A stretch of DNA of 64,000 bases. It comes from Verrucomicrobiota bacterium. Lineage in GTDB: Bacteria; Verrucomicrobiota; Verrucomicrobiia; Limisphaerales; VHCN01. Location of the stretch: assembly GCA_016871675.1 (NCBI GenBank), contig VHCN01000001.1, positions 1 through 64,000 on the forward strand. Direction: 5' to 3'. Each line of letters begins with the position of its first letter. Within the stretch, counting starts at the first letter, position 1. Made by a program: the position numbers and the translations under genes. A model generated the notes under the pieces. It ran no database searches, was not told where the DNA came from, and was given only the letters and a program-made list of their open reading frames with translations. Shown here one piece after another: positions 33,351-41,971 of this stretch.

Positions 33351-36170
33351 TCAATCCACGAAGGCAAACTCGTTCAAGTTGAACAGCAGGCGACAGGCAT
33401 TCGCGAGGCCGTGCTGGTTGGCGAAGGCGGTGAGGTCGCCGGCTTCCTTCGCACTTGGCGGGCGGCCGAGGGCTTCGGTGAAGGCGCGTTTCACTTGGGT
33501 CGCGGTGTCGCCACCGGCCGTGTTGAGTGTCGCGGCGAAGTGCTTCGACATCGTGACCATCAGGCCGTTGTTCAGCAGCGCGAGGGCTTGCAGCGCGGAG
33601 ACGCTCTCGTTGCGGCGGCTCACGGAGATGGACGGGTCGGCGCAGTCGAGCGTCGTCATGAACGGATGGAGCTGCGAGCGCACGATGAACCGGTAGATCG
33701 AGCGCCGGTGCGAACGCGGGTCGTCCGGGTCGTGCAGGTGATACTCGTAGTGCGGCGAGTGCTCGGGCTTCTCGATGACGAAGTCCTGAAACGCCGGCCC
33801 GCCCATGCGCGGGTCGAGCTTGCCCGCCACGGCCAGCACGCTGTCGCGCACCGACTCCGCGTCGAGCTTGCGGCGGTTCTGGCGCCAAAGGTATCGGTTG
33901 TCGGAATCGATCCAGGCGGCCGCGGGGCCGCGGGGCCGCGGGGCCGCGGGGGAAGCAGCCCGGCGCCGTGTTTCCGCGTCTCCTTGTCCCGGCGTCTCAG
34001 ATGCCTGCCTCCATGTCGCGCTCATCACGATGAGCTTGTGGAGTTTCTTGAACGAACCGCCGCTGTCGCGGAATTCGCACGCAAGCCAGTCGAGCAACTC
34101 CGGATGCGTCGGCCGCGCGCCGTTGCGCCCGAAATCGTTCGGCGTGTCCACGAGCCCGTGCCCGAAGTGGTGCTGCCAGACCCGGTTCACGATGCTGCGC
34201 CAGGCGAGCGGATTGTCCGGCGACGAAAGCCACTTCGCCAGCGCGGCGCGGCGGTCGCCCTCGGCGGCTGACGATGGAATCGAGAAGTGTGAAGGCAACG
34301 CCGAGACGCACGACAGCGCGCCGGGCACGGCCCCTTCTTTCGGTTGCTTCACGTCGCCGCGATGAAGCACGCGAATCTCTCGCGGCTTGCCGCCATCGGG
34401 ACCGGTGCCGCGAAACGACCCGGAGCCGTGGTGCACGGTGCCGGCGTAAACCACCTTGGGCGCGGGCAGCTTGGCGAGTTCGGCGGCGACTTCGTTCGTG
34501 GTTTTCGCGTGCGTGGCGAACTCGGCGAGCAGCGAGGCTTCCGCCACTCGCGCGACGAGGTCCGCGCGCTGCCGTTCGAGGTCGGCGAGCTTCGTCGCGG
34601 GCTGGCCCTTTCCCGCGCCGTAGTAGTAGCCGTCGGTGAGGTTCTTCCGGCTCCACCTCGGCAGCGCCTCGATGGAGTCGGGCGACGTCACGGCAGCGCC
34701 GAGCGCGAGGTTCCTGCCGGATTTGTCGAGCGCCTGCACTTCGGCGAGCGCGAAGATGAAGTCGTTCTGCCGCGGCGCGAGCTTGGTCGCGGTGAAGCGC
34801 AGGAATCGCGCCGTCCTGCCGGCGGCGATGGAACGAGGTGAAACGCCGGGATTGGGCACGTCGGCCTTTGACTGGTCTTCGAGCATCGTCACGCCCTGCT
34901 CGAAGTTCGCGTCGTCTCCCGCCTCGACCTTGAAGCGCACGGGAAATCCGAAGCCCGCGCCGATGTTGTTGAAGTTGTCGTGGCACGCGACATACACAAC
35001 CTGCTCGACCGGCACGGAGGCGCCGAGGTCCACCTGCACCCATTTCACCACCTCCTGTTTCGCGGAAATCTGGCTGTGCCAGCCGAACTCCGGGCGCTCC
35101 TCGGCGGCCGCGCCGGCCTTCGTCTCGCGGATGAGCTTGTCGAGCAGTTCGAGGTCGCGACCGCCCGCGGCGGCAAGCTGCTTGTTGAGGGCGTCCAGCT
35201 TCGGCTTGAGGTCGCGCTGCTTCGCCAGCAAGTCCGCGCGGCGCCGCGCGATGGCGGGATCGGTGTCGTAAGTCTTGTCCGCGCGGTCAAGCGCGGCGAA
35301 GACGGCTTGCAGCGAGTAGTAATCGGCCTGCGGGATGGGGTCGAACTTGTGATCGTGGCATTGCGCGCAGTGCACGGTGAGGCTCGCGAACGTGCTCATC
35401 GTGTTCGCGACCATGTCGTCGCGGTCCAGGTGGCGCGCGATCTTGCCGTCAATCTTCGTCTCCGGCACCTCGGCGTGGCCGATGAGATCCCACGGGCCGG
35501 CCGCGATGAAACCGAGCGCCTCGACACCGTCCTGCGTGCCGGGGAACAGCACGTCACCGGCGATCTGCTCCTGCACGAATCGCGCGTAGGGCTTGTCGCC
35601 GTTGAAGGCGCGGATGACGTAGTCGCGATAAGGCCAGGCGTTTGGGCGCGGCTTGTCCTTGTCGTAACCGTGCGTGTCGCCGTAGTGGACGACATCGAGC
35701 CAGTGCCGCGCCCAGCGCTCGCCGTAGTGGGGAGAGGCAAGGAGCTTGTCCACCAGTGCCTCGATGGCGGCTCGCTCCCTTTCTCCCAATCTCCCTTTGT
35801 CCCTGGCATTGTCCGGGGCGGGCGAGCGGGGGAGCGGGGGAGCCGGGGAGAATTCCTTCACGAACGCCTCCACTTCCTCCGGCTTCGGCGGCAGGCCGAG
35901 CAAGTCGAAGTAAAGCCGGCGCACCAGGGTTCGAGCGTCGGCCTCGGGCGATTGCGCGAACTTCTTCTCCACGAGCTTCGCGACGATGAACGCGTCAACG
36001 GGATTTTGAACGTTGAACTTCGAGCCTTGAATCCTCGGGACGGCAGGCCGGACGAGCGGATGGAGCGACCACCCGTCGTTTGAGTCGGTTTGCTTCCGCG
36101 AGTCCGCGGCCGCAACCACGACCGGCAGAACTGCGGCCGCCAGAATTCCGAGGGCGAGCGATCGGTTCAT
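33351..36170 (-). CDS. PSD1 / DUF1549-DUF1553 planctomycete-type protein with cytochrome-like CxxCH
   Basis: 939 residues from ATG 36170; a signal peptide ends near VVAAAD. The DUF1549 part (~45-290) contains NPVDAFIVAKL, RRLYFDLLGLPP, ASPHYGERWARHWLDVVHYGDT and the heme-type site CAQCH at 268-272. A discoidin-like carbohydrate-binding region (~370-520) follows, then DUF1553 (~650-930; NPLAWRSIVNRVWQHHFG, LHKLIVMSATWRQAS, RRNESVSALQALALLNN). It is a periplasmic protein typical of Planctomycetota/Verrucomicrobiota, paired with DUF1501. Three linkers are encoded by 7- or 8-bp arrays (33915, 35775, 36006) without loss of frame. Confidence 0.92.
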   Translation of the reverse strand: MNRSLALGILAAAVLPVVVAAADSRKQTDSNDGWSLHPLVRPAVPRIQGSKFNVQNPVDAFIVAKLVEKKFAQSPEADARTLVRRLYFDLLGLPPKPEEVEAFVKEFSPAPPLPRSPAPDNARDKGRLGERERAAIEALVDKLLASPHYGERWARHWLDVVHYGDTHGYDKDKPRPNAWPYRDYVIRAFNGDKPYARFVQEQIAGDVLFPGTQDGVEALGFIAAGPWDLIGHAEVPETKIDGKIARHLDRDDMVANTMSTFASLTVHCAQCHDHKFDPIPQADYYSLQAVFAALDRADKTYDTDPAIARRRADLLAKQRDLKPKLDALNKQLAAAGGRDLELLDKLIRETKAGAAAEERPEFGWHSQISAKQEVVKWVQVDLGASVPVEQVVYVACHDNFNNIGAGFGFPVRFKVEAGDDANFEQGVTMLEDQSKADVPNPGVSPRSIAAGRTARFLRFTATKLAPRQNDFIFALAEVQALDKSGRNLALGAAVTSPDSIEALPRWSRKNLTDGYYYGAGKGQPATKLADLERQRADLVARVAEASLLAEFATHAKTTNEVAAELAKLPAPKVVYAGTVHHGSGSFRGTGPDGGKPREIRVLHRGDVKQPKEGAVPGALSCVSALPSHFSIPSSAAEGDRRAALAKWLSSPDNPLAWRSIVNRVWQHHFGHGLVDTPNDFGRNGARPTHPELLDWLACEFRDSGGSFKKLHKLIVMSATWRQASETPGQGDAETRRRAASPAAPRPRGPAAAWIDSDNRYLWRQNRRKLDAESVRDSVLAVAGKLDPRMGGPAFQDFVIEKPEHSPHYEYHLHDPDDPRSHRRSIYRFIVRSQLHPFMTTLDCADPSISVSRRNESVSALQALALLNNGLMVTMSKHFAATLNTAGGDTATQVKRAFTEALGRPPSAKEAGDLTAFANQHGLANACRLLFNLNEFAFVD
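33915..33998 (-). repeat. Two adjacent octamer arrays inside the PSD1 gene
   Basis: 33923-33952 holds nearly four units of CGGGGCCG. 33967-33998 holds four degenerate 8-bp units (CGTGTTTC, CGCGTCTC, CTTGTCCC, GGCGTCTC). They encode a Pro/Arg/Ala-rich insertion between the conserved SATWRQAS and YLWRQNRRKLD segments, where family members normally have a short link. Confidence 0.7.
35775..35852 (-). repeat. Inverted pair of octamer arrays inside the PSD1 gene
   Basis: 35775-35806 has four 8-bp units (CTCCCTTT type) and 35821-35852 four units (GGGGAGCG type). The second arm is largely the reverse complement of the first, with a 14-bp spacer, so a long hairpin can form. It encodes a low-complexity Pro/Ser/Arg/Glu link of about 25 residues; the reading frame stays open. 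Confidence 0.75.
36006..36033 (-). repeat. Heptamer array inside the PSD1 gene
   Basis: Four 7-bp units: TTGAACG, TTGAACT, TCGAGCC, TTGAATC on the plus strand. They encode the stretch IQGSKFNVQN just before the conserved NPVDAFIVAKL. The unit is the same type as in the arrays at 7011-7064 and 45165-45199. Confidence 0.65.
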
Positions 36171-36487
36171 GCGGGCTGTTTCCGGGTCGCGAGCGCAGCT
36201 TGGACCACAGGCAACATTGTTTCGACAAGCATCTGGTGGCCTTTGGGATTCGGGTGGCACTGGTCGGTCGTCCACGAGCCGACGTCGCCGCCCCGGGCCT
36301 CGGCCTCGGTCCAGATTTTGAAGTGGTCCACGAGCGGGACCTTCTGCTCCGCTGCGACGGCGCGGCAAGCCTCGGCGAATTGCTCCAGCTGCACGTTGGG
36401 ATGCTCGCCCGCGCCGTTGGGTTTCGCGGCGCGGCGACCGACGAAGACGCAGAGCGATCCAAGAAGGAGGAGCGACGTGTTCTTCAC
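36167..36487 (-). pseudogene. Truncated SGNH/GDSL hydrolase remnant
   Basis: 106 residues. A short hydrophobic start (TSLLLLGSLCVFVG) is followed directly by the last third of an SGNH hydrolase: VPLVDHFKIWTEA and the block V catalytic Asp-His motif DQCHPNPKGHQMLVE. The N-terminal GDS serine block and blocks II-III are absent, and only 21 bp separate it from the upstream gene, so the catalytic core was lost by deletion. The stop overlaps the PSD1 start (ATGA), so it is still translationally coupled and may be expressed. I read it as an in-frame deletion remnant. Confidence 0.6.
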
Positions 36488-36508
36488 GCGAGGTGAGTCG
36501 CAGTCCGG

Positions 36509-37864
36509 TTAGCGCACGCGTGCGCCGGACGACGGCGTGGATTTCAGCCCGAGGCTGTTCACGGCGATGATGCGATACTCGTGGCGCTTGCCGGGCTTGG
36601 CGGTCACGTCCACGAAGCGCATCGCGGGCAGCGGGCCGTCCTTCGGTTTCTCCGGCGTGTCGTGATAAGACATCGGCTGGAACAGCGCGCGGCCGAAGCG
36701 GCCCACGGGTTTTTCGGGAACTTGCGCGAGGAATTGACCGTCGCGCTGGATGATGAAGGCTTGCAGTCCGCTCTCGAAGTCCGCCTCGGCGTCCCACGCG
36801 AGCTCGACGCCGTCCGCCTTCGCCGTCGCCTTCACCGCGACGGGCGCGGGCGGCGGCGTGGTGTCGCCCGTCGCGCCAGTCTTCACGTATTCGGCCCACG
36901 CCTTCGCGACGGACTCCGTCGGCAGCCAGCTCGCGTCCTTCGGCTCCACAGCGTGCTTCGAGGCCGGAGCGAACGTGTCGCCGGGCAGCGGCGCGAAGTA
37001 GCCGGCGCCGAGGTTCACCGGTTTCAACGTCTGCAGGCTCGTGCCCTTCGCCGGGAGCCGCAGCGCGAGGCACGCGTCGAAAAACGGGATCGCGAGATAG
37101 CGCGAGTCGCCGCATTCGTGGCTTGTGCGCGGGTCGGGCGCGAAGCCCACGGGCGCGCCCTTCGCCCGCCACGCCTTGAACATGTCCATCGAACCGGTCC
37201 ACGCGCCGCTGAAGCGCTTGTCGCCGTTTTCCTTCGCGCCCGGATTCATCATCATCGGGATGCCGTAGGCCGCGGCGGGGATTTCTGGCTTTGGAATGTC
37301 GCCCTTCTCCCACGTGGCGAACGCCGTGCCCGAGCGAAACCAGATGGCAACGATGCGCTCGGGATACATCGTCTGCATGAGGCTCGACCAGAAGCCGCCG
37401 CCCGAGTGGCCCCACAGGCACCACGGCACACGCGCGAGTTCGGCGTGGCCGGACGTGGCGCCGAACTCGGCGAGCGCGCGCAGAAAGGTCTGGTGCGAGC
37501 CGTGGCGCGGGTCGCACCAGAGGCGGCAGTTGTCCTTCTCGCTCTGATGATACGACGGGCCGAGCAGCGCGCAGTCCCATTTCTTGGCGAGCGCCTGCCA
37601 GTGCAAGTCGTAAGCCGCGGTCGCGCCGCCCTTGCACGCGCCTTCGCCGCAGCCGTGCTGATGCACGATGACGCCCCGGAACTTCTGCACGCCGTCCGGC
37701 AGCCACAGGGTGTAAGTCACGCCCAGCACGAGTTCGTTCGTGTTCGGCGAGGGTGGGTAAGTGACCTCCAAGTATCGGCCAGCCGCGCGGGCGGTCGCCG
37801 CGGCGCCGAGCAGGACGGCGAGGGTGGACGTGGCGGCGAGGCTGGAAAACGCGCGGCAGTTCAC
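36509..37864 (-). CDS. Secreted alpha/beta hydrolase with C-terminal FN3-like domain
   Basis: 451 residues from GTG 37864, chosen because a good signal peptide follows (cleavage near ARAAG); TTG 37915 is an alternative start. The hydrolase core has an oxyanion region VIVHQHGCGEG, the nucleophile motif WGHSGGGFWSS and a His-containing HECGDSRYLAIPF segment, fitting the PHB depolymerase/feruloyl-esterase-like group. The last ~110 residues (PPPAPVAVKATAKADGVELA...YRIIAVNSLG) form a fibronectin type III-like domain. It is probably a periplasmic or secreted esterase acting on plant or algal polymers, first gene of the minus-strand PSD1-DUF1501 locus. Confidence 0.8.
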   Translation of the reverse strand: MNCRAFSSLAATSTLAVLLGAAATARAAGRYLEVTYPPSPNTNELVLGVTYTLWLPDGVQKFRGVIVHQHGCGEGACKGGATAAYDLHWQALAKKWDCALLGPSYHQSEKDNCRLWCDPRHGSHQTFLRALAEFGATSGHAELARVPWCLWGHSGGGFWSSLMQTMYPERIVAIWFRSGTAFATWEKGDIPKPEIPAAAYGIPMMMNPGAKENGDKRFSGAWTGSMDMFKAWRAKGAPVGFAPDPRTSHECGDSRYLAIPFFDACLALRLPAKGTSLQTLKPVNLGAGYFAPLPGDTFAPASKHAVEPKDASWLPTESVAKAWAEYVKTGATGDTTPPPAPVAVKATAKADGVELAWDAEADFESGLQAFIIQRDGQFLAQVPEKPVGRFGRALFQPMSYHDTPEKPKDGPLPAMRFVDVTAKPGKRHEYRIIAVNSLGLKSTPSSGARVR

Positions 37865-37945
37865 GGTCTGGACAAGTGAGTTCCCGACGATGCGCGGCGC
37901 GCGGAACTTCAGCAATTCCCGTCGCGACGCAGGCGGCGCGACGGC

Positions 37946-38983
37946 TCAACCCTCGGCCGGTTCTTCACCCGGCGGGACCCCGAGCTTGCGCTCAAGTTCG
38001 GCGACGCGCCGGAGCAGGGCGGGCAGTTTCTGCATCGCGATCAACTGGCGCTTCATCGCGCGGTCGGGTTGCGCGGGTGTGCCGAACCACTTCTCGCCGT
38101 CCGCGATGCCGTGCATCACGCCGGACTGCGCCGCGATGGTCACCTGGCTGCCGATCTTGATGTGTCCCGCAAGGCCGACCTGCCCCGCCAGCACGGTGTA
38201 GTCGCCGATCGTTGTGCTGCCGGAAATGCCCGCCTGCCCGCACAAAATGCAATGCTCGCCAATTTCCACGTTGTGCGCGATCTGGCATAGGTTGTCCACC
38301 TTCGAGCCGCGGCCGATCACGGTCGAGCCGAGCGCGCCACGGTCGATGCTCACGTTCGAACCGATCTCCACGTCGTCATGGATGATGACGTTGCCGACTT
38401 GCGGCACCTTGCGGTGCGCGCCGGCGTCGAGCACGTAGCCGAAGCCGTCCGAGCCGACCACGCTGCCGGCATGGATGCGCACGCGCGCGCCGATGCGGGT
38501 GCGCGCATAAACGACGACGTTCGGGAAAAGTTGCGAATCCTCGCCAATGGACGAGTCGTCGCCGATGTGATTGCCGCCTTGCAACACGGCGCGCGGACCG
38601 AGTGTGACGCGCTCCCCGACGACGCAATGCGGGCCGATGTGCGCCGTGGTGTCCACGTTCGCGGACTTCGCCACGACCGCGCCCGGATGGATGCCCGGCT
38701 CGAACATGGGCTCGGGAAAGAACAGCGGCAGCGCGCGCGCGAATCCGACCCGCGCGTTCTTCACGCGGATGAGCGTCTTGGCGCCGGGCTTCACGTCGCC
38801 CGCGACGAGGATGGCCGAGGCCGCGCTTGCCTCGGCCGCGGCGAGATAGGTCTCGGTCTCGGCAAAGGTCAGGTCGCCTTTCCTGGCCGCAGTCGCCGGC
38901 GCGAAGCCCGTGAGCCGCGTGAGCGGGTCGCCGAGGACTTCGCCATGAACGTGCTTTGCAATTTCGGCGGCGGTGTAGGGCAT
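37946..38983 (-). CDS. lpxD: UDP-3-O-(3-hydroxyacyl)glucosamine N-acyltransferase
   Basis: 345 residues, the usual LpxD length. It adds the second acyl chain to UDP-3-O-acyl-glucosamine in lipid A synthesis, using acyl-ACP, in the cytoplasm. An N-terminal substrate-binding domain (~1-100) is followed by a left-handed beta-helix of hexapeptide repeats (~105-305) with the GSDGFGYV loop and the catalytic His in [17 protein letters not shown]-terminal helix contains [11 protein letters not shown]. Shows that the organism makes lipid A. It is divergent from the oxidoreductase at 39095. Confidence 0.95.
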   Translation of the reverse strand: MPYTAAEIAKHVHGEVLGDPLTRLTGFAPATAARKGDLTFAETETYLAAAEASAASAILVAGDVKPGAKTLIRVKNARVGFARALPLFFPEPMFEPGIHPGAVVAKSANVDTTAHIGPHCVVGERVTLGPRAVLQGGNHIGDDSSIGEDSQLFPNVVVYARTRIGARVRIHAGSVVGSDGFGYVLDAGAHRKVPQVGNVIIHDDVEIGSNVSIDRGALGSTVIGRGSKVDNLCQIAHNVEIGEHCILCGQAGISGSTTIGDYTVLAGQVGLAGHIKIGSQVTIAAQSGVMHGIADGEKWFGTPAQPDRAMKRQLIAMQKLPALLRRVAELERKLGVPPGEEPAEG

Positions 38984-39021
38984 CGTTTCAGTGCTAGGAT
39001 GGGTGTTCGTCGAGTCGCCCG

Positions 39022-39050
39022 TTGACTCAAAAATTGCACCGGACTATAAC
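39022..39050 (+). promoter_or_regulatory. Near-consensus sigma-70 promoter of the Gfo/Idh/MocA gene
   Basis: TTGACT (39022-39027), a 17-bp spacer and TATAAC (39045-39050) make the best promoter in the window. Transcription should start near 39057, giving a ~38-nt leader to ATG 39095. The AT-rich block stands out in GC-rich DNA. A weaker -10-like TATAGT overlaps on the other strand toward lpxD. Confidence 0.8.
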
Positions 39051-39094
39051 GCATCGGTCTTTCCAAACACCAACCTAAATCACCGGGACACACT

Positions 39095-40258
39095 ATGAGC
39101 AGGAAGATTCGTTTCGGCATGGTCGGCGGCGGGCGCGGGGCGTTCATCGGCGCGGTGCACCGCATCTGCGCGGCGATGGACCAGCAGATTGAGCTGGTTT
39201 GCGGCGCGTTCAGCAGCGACCCCGGGCGTTCCAAGGCCAGCGGCGCGGACCTCTTCCTGCCCGCGGACCGCTGCTACGGCACCTTCGACGAGATGATTCG
39301 CAGCGAGGCCGCATTGCCCGCGAGCGAGCGGATGGACTTTGTCGCCATCGTCACGCCGAACCACATGCACTTCCCGCCGGCGAAGCTGGCGCTCGAAAGC
39401 GGCTTCCACGTCCTCTCCGACAAGCCCGCCACCTTCAACCTCGCCGAGGCCAAGGCGCTCGCGGCGCTGGTGAAGAAGACCGGCCTGCTCTACGGCCTCA
39501 CGCACAACTACACCGGCTACCCGCTCGTGAAGGAGGCGCGCGACATGGTCCGCGCCGGCAAGCTTGGCAAGATTCGAAAGGTCGTCGTCGAGTATCCGCA
39601 GGGCTGGCTCGCGACGCGGCTCGAGGCCACCGGCCAGAAACAGGCCGGCTGGCGCACCGACCCCAAGCGCTCCGGCGCGGGCGGCTGCGTCGGCGACATC
39701 GGCACGCACGCGGAAAATCTCGCCGAATACATCACCGGCCTGCAAATCAAGGAACTCGCCGCCGACCTCACGAGCTTCGTGAAGGGCCGCAGGCTCGATG
39801 ACGACGCGAACGTGCTGTTGCGGTTCAACAACGGTGCGAAGGGCGTGCTGCACTGCTCGCAGATCAGCATCGGCGAGGAGAACAACCTGAACATCCGCGT
39901 CTATGGCGAACTCGGCGGCCTCGAGTGGCACCAGCGCTTCCCGAACACGATGATCGTGAAGTGGCCCGACCGCGCGGCCGAGACCTACCGCACCGCCAAC
40001 GGCTACCTCGGCGCGAACGCGAAGGCCGCCACCCGCACGCCGCCCGCGCATCCCGAGGGCTACCTCGAAGCTTTCGCGAACATCTACAAAAACTTCGCCA
40101 ACGCCATCCGCGCCCACGAGGAAGGCCGCAAGCTCGCGCCCGGCGACGTGGCCAACGACTACCCGAAGATCCGCGACGGCGTCCGCGGCATGGCCTTCAT
40201 CGAGGCCGTGGTGAAGTCGTCCAAGGCGAACGCAAAGTGGACGAAGCTGGCCGTGTAG
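39095..40258 (+). CDS. Gfo/Idh/MocA family NAD(P)-dependent oxidoreductase
   Basis: 387 residues. Rossmann fold at the N-terminus (RFGMVGGGRGAFIGAVHRI), VAIVTPNHMHF, and the family's conserved EKP-type motif here as SDKPATFNLAEAKAL. GGCVGDIGTHAENLAEY carries the catalytic Asp/His region. No signal peptide, so cytoplasmic. Members oxidise or epimerise sugars and inositols; a sugar-derivative dehydrogenase is likely but the substrate cannot be read. Strong promoter upstream, A/C-rich leader without a Shine-Dalgarno sequence. Confidence 0.9.
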   Translation: MSRKIRFGMVGGGRGAFIGAVHRICAAMDQQIELVCGAFSSDPGRSKASGADLFLPADRCYGTFDEMIRSEAALPASERMDFVAIVTPNHMHFPPAKLALESGFHVLSDKPATFNLAEAKALAALVKKTGLLYGLTHNYTGYPLVKEARDMVRAGKLGKIRKVVVEYPQGWLATRLEATGQKQAGWRTDPKRSGAGGCVGDIGTHAENLAEYITGLQIKELAADLTSFVKGRRLDDDANVLLRFNNGAKGVLHCSQISIGEENNLNIRVYGELGGLEWHQRFPNTMIVKWPDRAAETYRTANGYLGANAKAATRTPPAHPEGYLEAFANIYKNFANAIRAHEEGRKLAPGDVANDYPKIRDGVRGMAFIEAVVKSSKANAKWTKLAV

Positions 40259-40400
40259 CCGCGCCCGGGCGAGCTGGTGTCATCCGGCGCGGTTCTGCCG
40301 GCACCAGTTTGGACAGCCCGAGTTGTCATCTTTGACGGGACTGCCACGAACAGACCGGGGACTCTTGGTGGCCGTTCCAGCGATCCGCAAGTCGAACCGC

Positions 40401-41906
40401 ATGATTACCGAAACGCCGAAGCCGGCGCCGTCTCCGTTCAAGCGACGGGTCTGGACGCTCCTCGTCCCGCCCGTCGGGCTTGTCCTCGCATGGCGCGCGC
40501 CCGTGACGATCACGAGAAAAGTCCTCGCGACCATTCTGATCGCCATTTACACGCCGGCGTGGTGTGTCGGGGTCATCGCGCTGCTCCTGCTTCTGCGACT
40601 CGCGGAGATCGAATGGAAGGGCGGCACCGGCCCGCGGCTCGTGCATCGGCGGACGCTTCCCAACTTCGACGCGCTCGAAGCCAGCCGGCGCGCGCAAACC
40701 AACGCGCCCCCGGCTTCCCCGGCGGGCGCTTCGACTTACTGGACCGGCTATCGCGGCGCGAATCGCGACGGCCATTACGACGAGCAGCCGATTCTCGCCG
40801 GGTGGCCCGAAGCCGGTCCGAAGCTGCTGTGGAAGCAACCCTGCGGCGGCGGCTACGCGTCCTTCGCCGTCGCGCGGGGGCGCGTCTTCACGCTCGAGCA
40901 ACGGCGCGAGCAGGAGTTCGTCGTGGCCTACGACGCGGCCACGGGGCGCGAGTTGTGGTCGTTCGGCTACGGCGGGAAATTCAACGACGCGTGGGACATG
41001 GGCGGCATCGGACCGCGCTCGACGCCGGCGTGGGATGACGGGCGCGTGTTCGCCATCGGCGCGCAGGGCCGGTTCCACTGTCTTGACGAGGCCAGCGGCA
41101 CGCTGTTGTGGAAACGCGACCTGTTCGCGGACAACGCCTGCCGCAACCTCGACTTCGGCATGTCCGCGTCGCCGCTCGTCGTCGGTGACAAGGTGATCGT
41201 CGTCAACGGCGCGCCCACCGGCGGACAGGGGCGCGGCCTGGCAGCGTATTCGAAATCCACCGGCGAACCCGCGTGGAAATCGCTGGCCGACAAGCAGGCT
41301 TACACGTCGCCGTCGCTCGTCACGCTCGCGGGCGAAGCGCAGGTGCTCACGCTCGCGGGCGTGCGCGCGGTCGCCGTCGCGCCCGTTGATGGCCGGTTGC
41401 TCTGGGAGTTTCCCTGGTCCGTGTCCTACGACAATCACATCGCGCAACCGGTGCTGCTCGGGGGCGACCGGGTTTTCTTCTCGGCCGGCTACGGCGCGGG
41501 CTGCGTTGCGATTCAGGTCACGAAGCAGGGCGGCGCGTTCATGGCGACGGAGCTTTGGCGCAACAAGAACATGAAGAACAAATTCACGAGCTCCGTGTTC
41601 TGGCAGGGGCACATCTACGGGCTCGACGAGGACATCCTCGTCTGCCTCGACGCCGAGACGGGCCGGCGCAAGTGGAAGGACGGCCGTTACGGCTACGGGC
41701 AGGTGCTGCTCGCCAGCGGCCATCTCGTCGTGATGTGCGGCGATGGCGATCTCTCGCTCGTGAAGGCGACGCCAGACGGCCACGATGAAGTCGCGCGGTT
41801 CCCCGCGATCCAGGGCAAGACTTGGAACGTGCCCGCGCTCGCAGACGGCCGGCTCTTTGTCCGCAACGGCGCCGAGATGGCGTGCTTCGATGTGTCGGCG
41901 AAATGA
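40401..41906 (+). CDS. PQQ-binding-like beta-propeller protein, membrane anchored
   Basis: 501 residues from ATG 40401. A hydrophobic region (~15-65, two helices) anchors the protein; the rest is a beta-propeller of PQQ/Trp-docking repeats (YWTGYRGANRDGHY, LWKQPCGGGYASFAVARGRVF, VAYDAATGRELWSFGYGG, ETGRRKWKDGRYGYGQVLLASGHLVVMCG). The family is common in this phylum as outer-compartment proteins near Gfo/Idh/MocA enzymes. Metal and PQQ ligands of true quinoproteins are not evident, so a structural or binding role is as likely as dehydrogenase activity. The 142-bp gap before it holds only a weak imperfect inverted repeat. Confidence 0.85.
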   Translation: MITETPKPAPSPFKRRVWTLLVPPVGLVLAWRAPVTITRKVLATILIAIYTPAWCVGVIALLLLLRLAEIEWKGGTGPRLVHRRTLPNFDALEASRRAQTNAPPASPAGASTYWTGYRGANRDGHYDEQPILAGWPEAGPKLLWKQPCGGGYASFAVARGRVFTLEQRREQEFVVAYDAATGRELWSFGYGGKFNDAWDMGGIGPRSTPAWDDGRVFAIGAQGRFHCLDEASGTLLWKRDLFADNACRNLDFGMSASPLVVGDKVIVVNGAPTGGQGRGLAAYSKSTGEPAWKSLADKQAYTSPSLVTLAGEAQVLTLAGVRAVAVAPVDGRLLWEFPWSVSYDNHIAQPVLLGGDRVFFSAGYGAGCVAIQVTKQGGAFMATELWRNKNMKNKFTSSVFWQGHIYGLDEDILVCLDAETGRRKWKDGRYGYGQVLLASGHLVVMCGDGDLSLVKATPDGHDEVARFPAIQGKTWNVPALADGRLFVRNGAEMACFDVSAK

Positions 41907-41971
41907 CGCGGGCGACGGCCTGCCGCAAAGTCGGGGCGACTTGAGGATCCGGCGATCGTGCCCCGTCCCGC

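Noticed and set aside
33915-35852. CRISPR-like array
   Set aside because: Units are 7-8 bp, contiguous and without spacers, and no cas gene is present.
33351-37949. A single minus-strand open frame of 1532 codons joining the PSD1 gene to upstream DNA
   Set aside because: The upstream part is out of frame with the esterase and SGNH genes; the PSD1 protein has its own ATG and signal peptide at 36170.
40272-40305. Hairpin after the Gfo/Idh/MocA gene as terminator
   Set aside because: The stem (CTGGTG...CACCAG) is interrupted and no T-tract follows.
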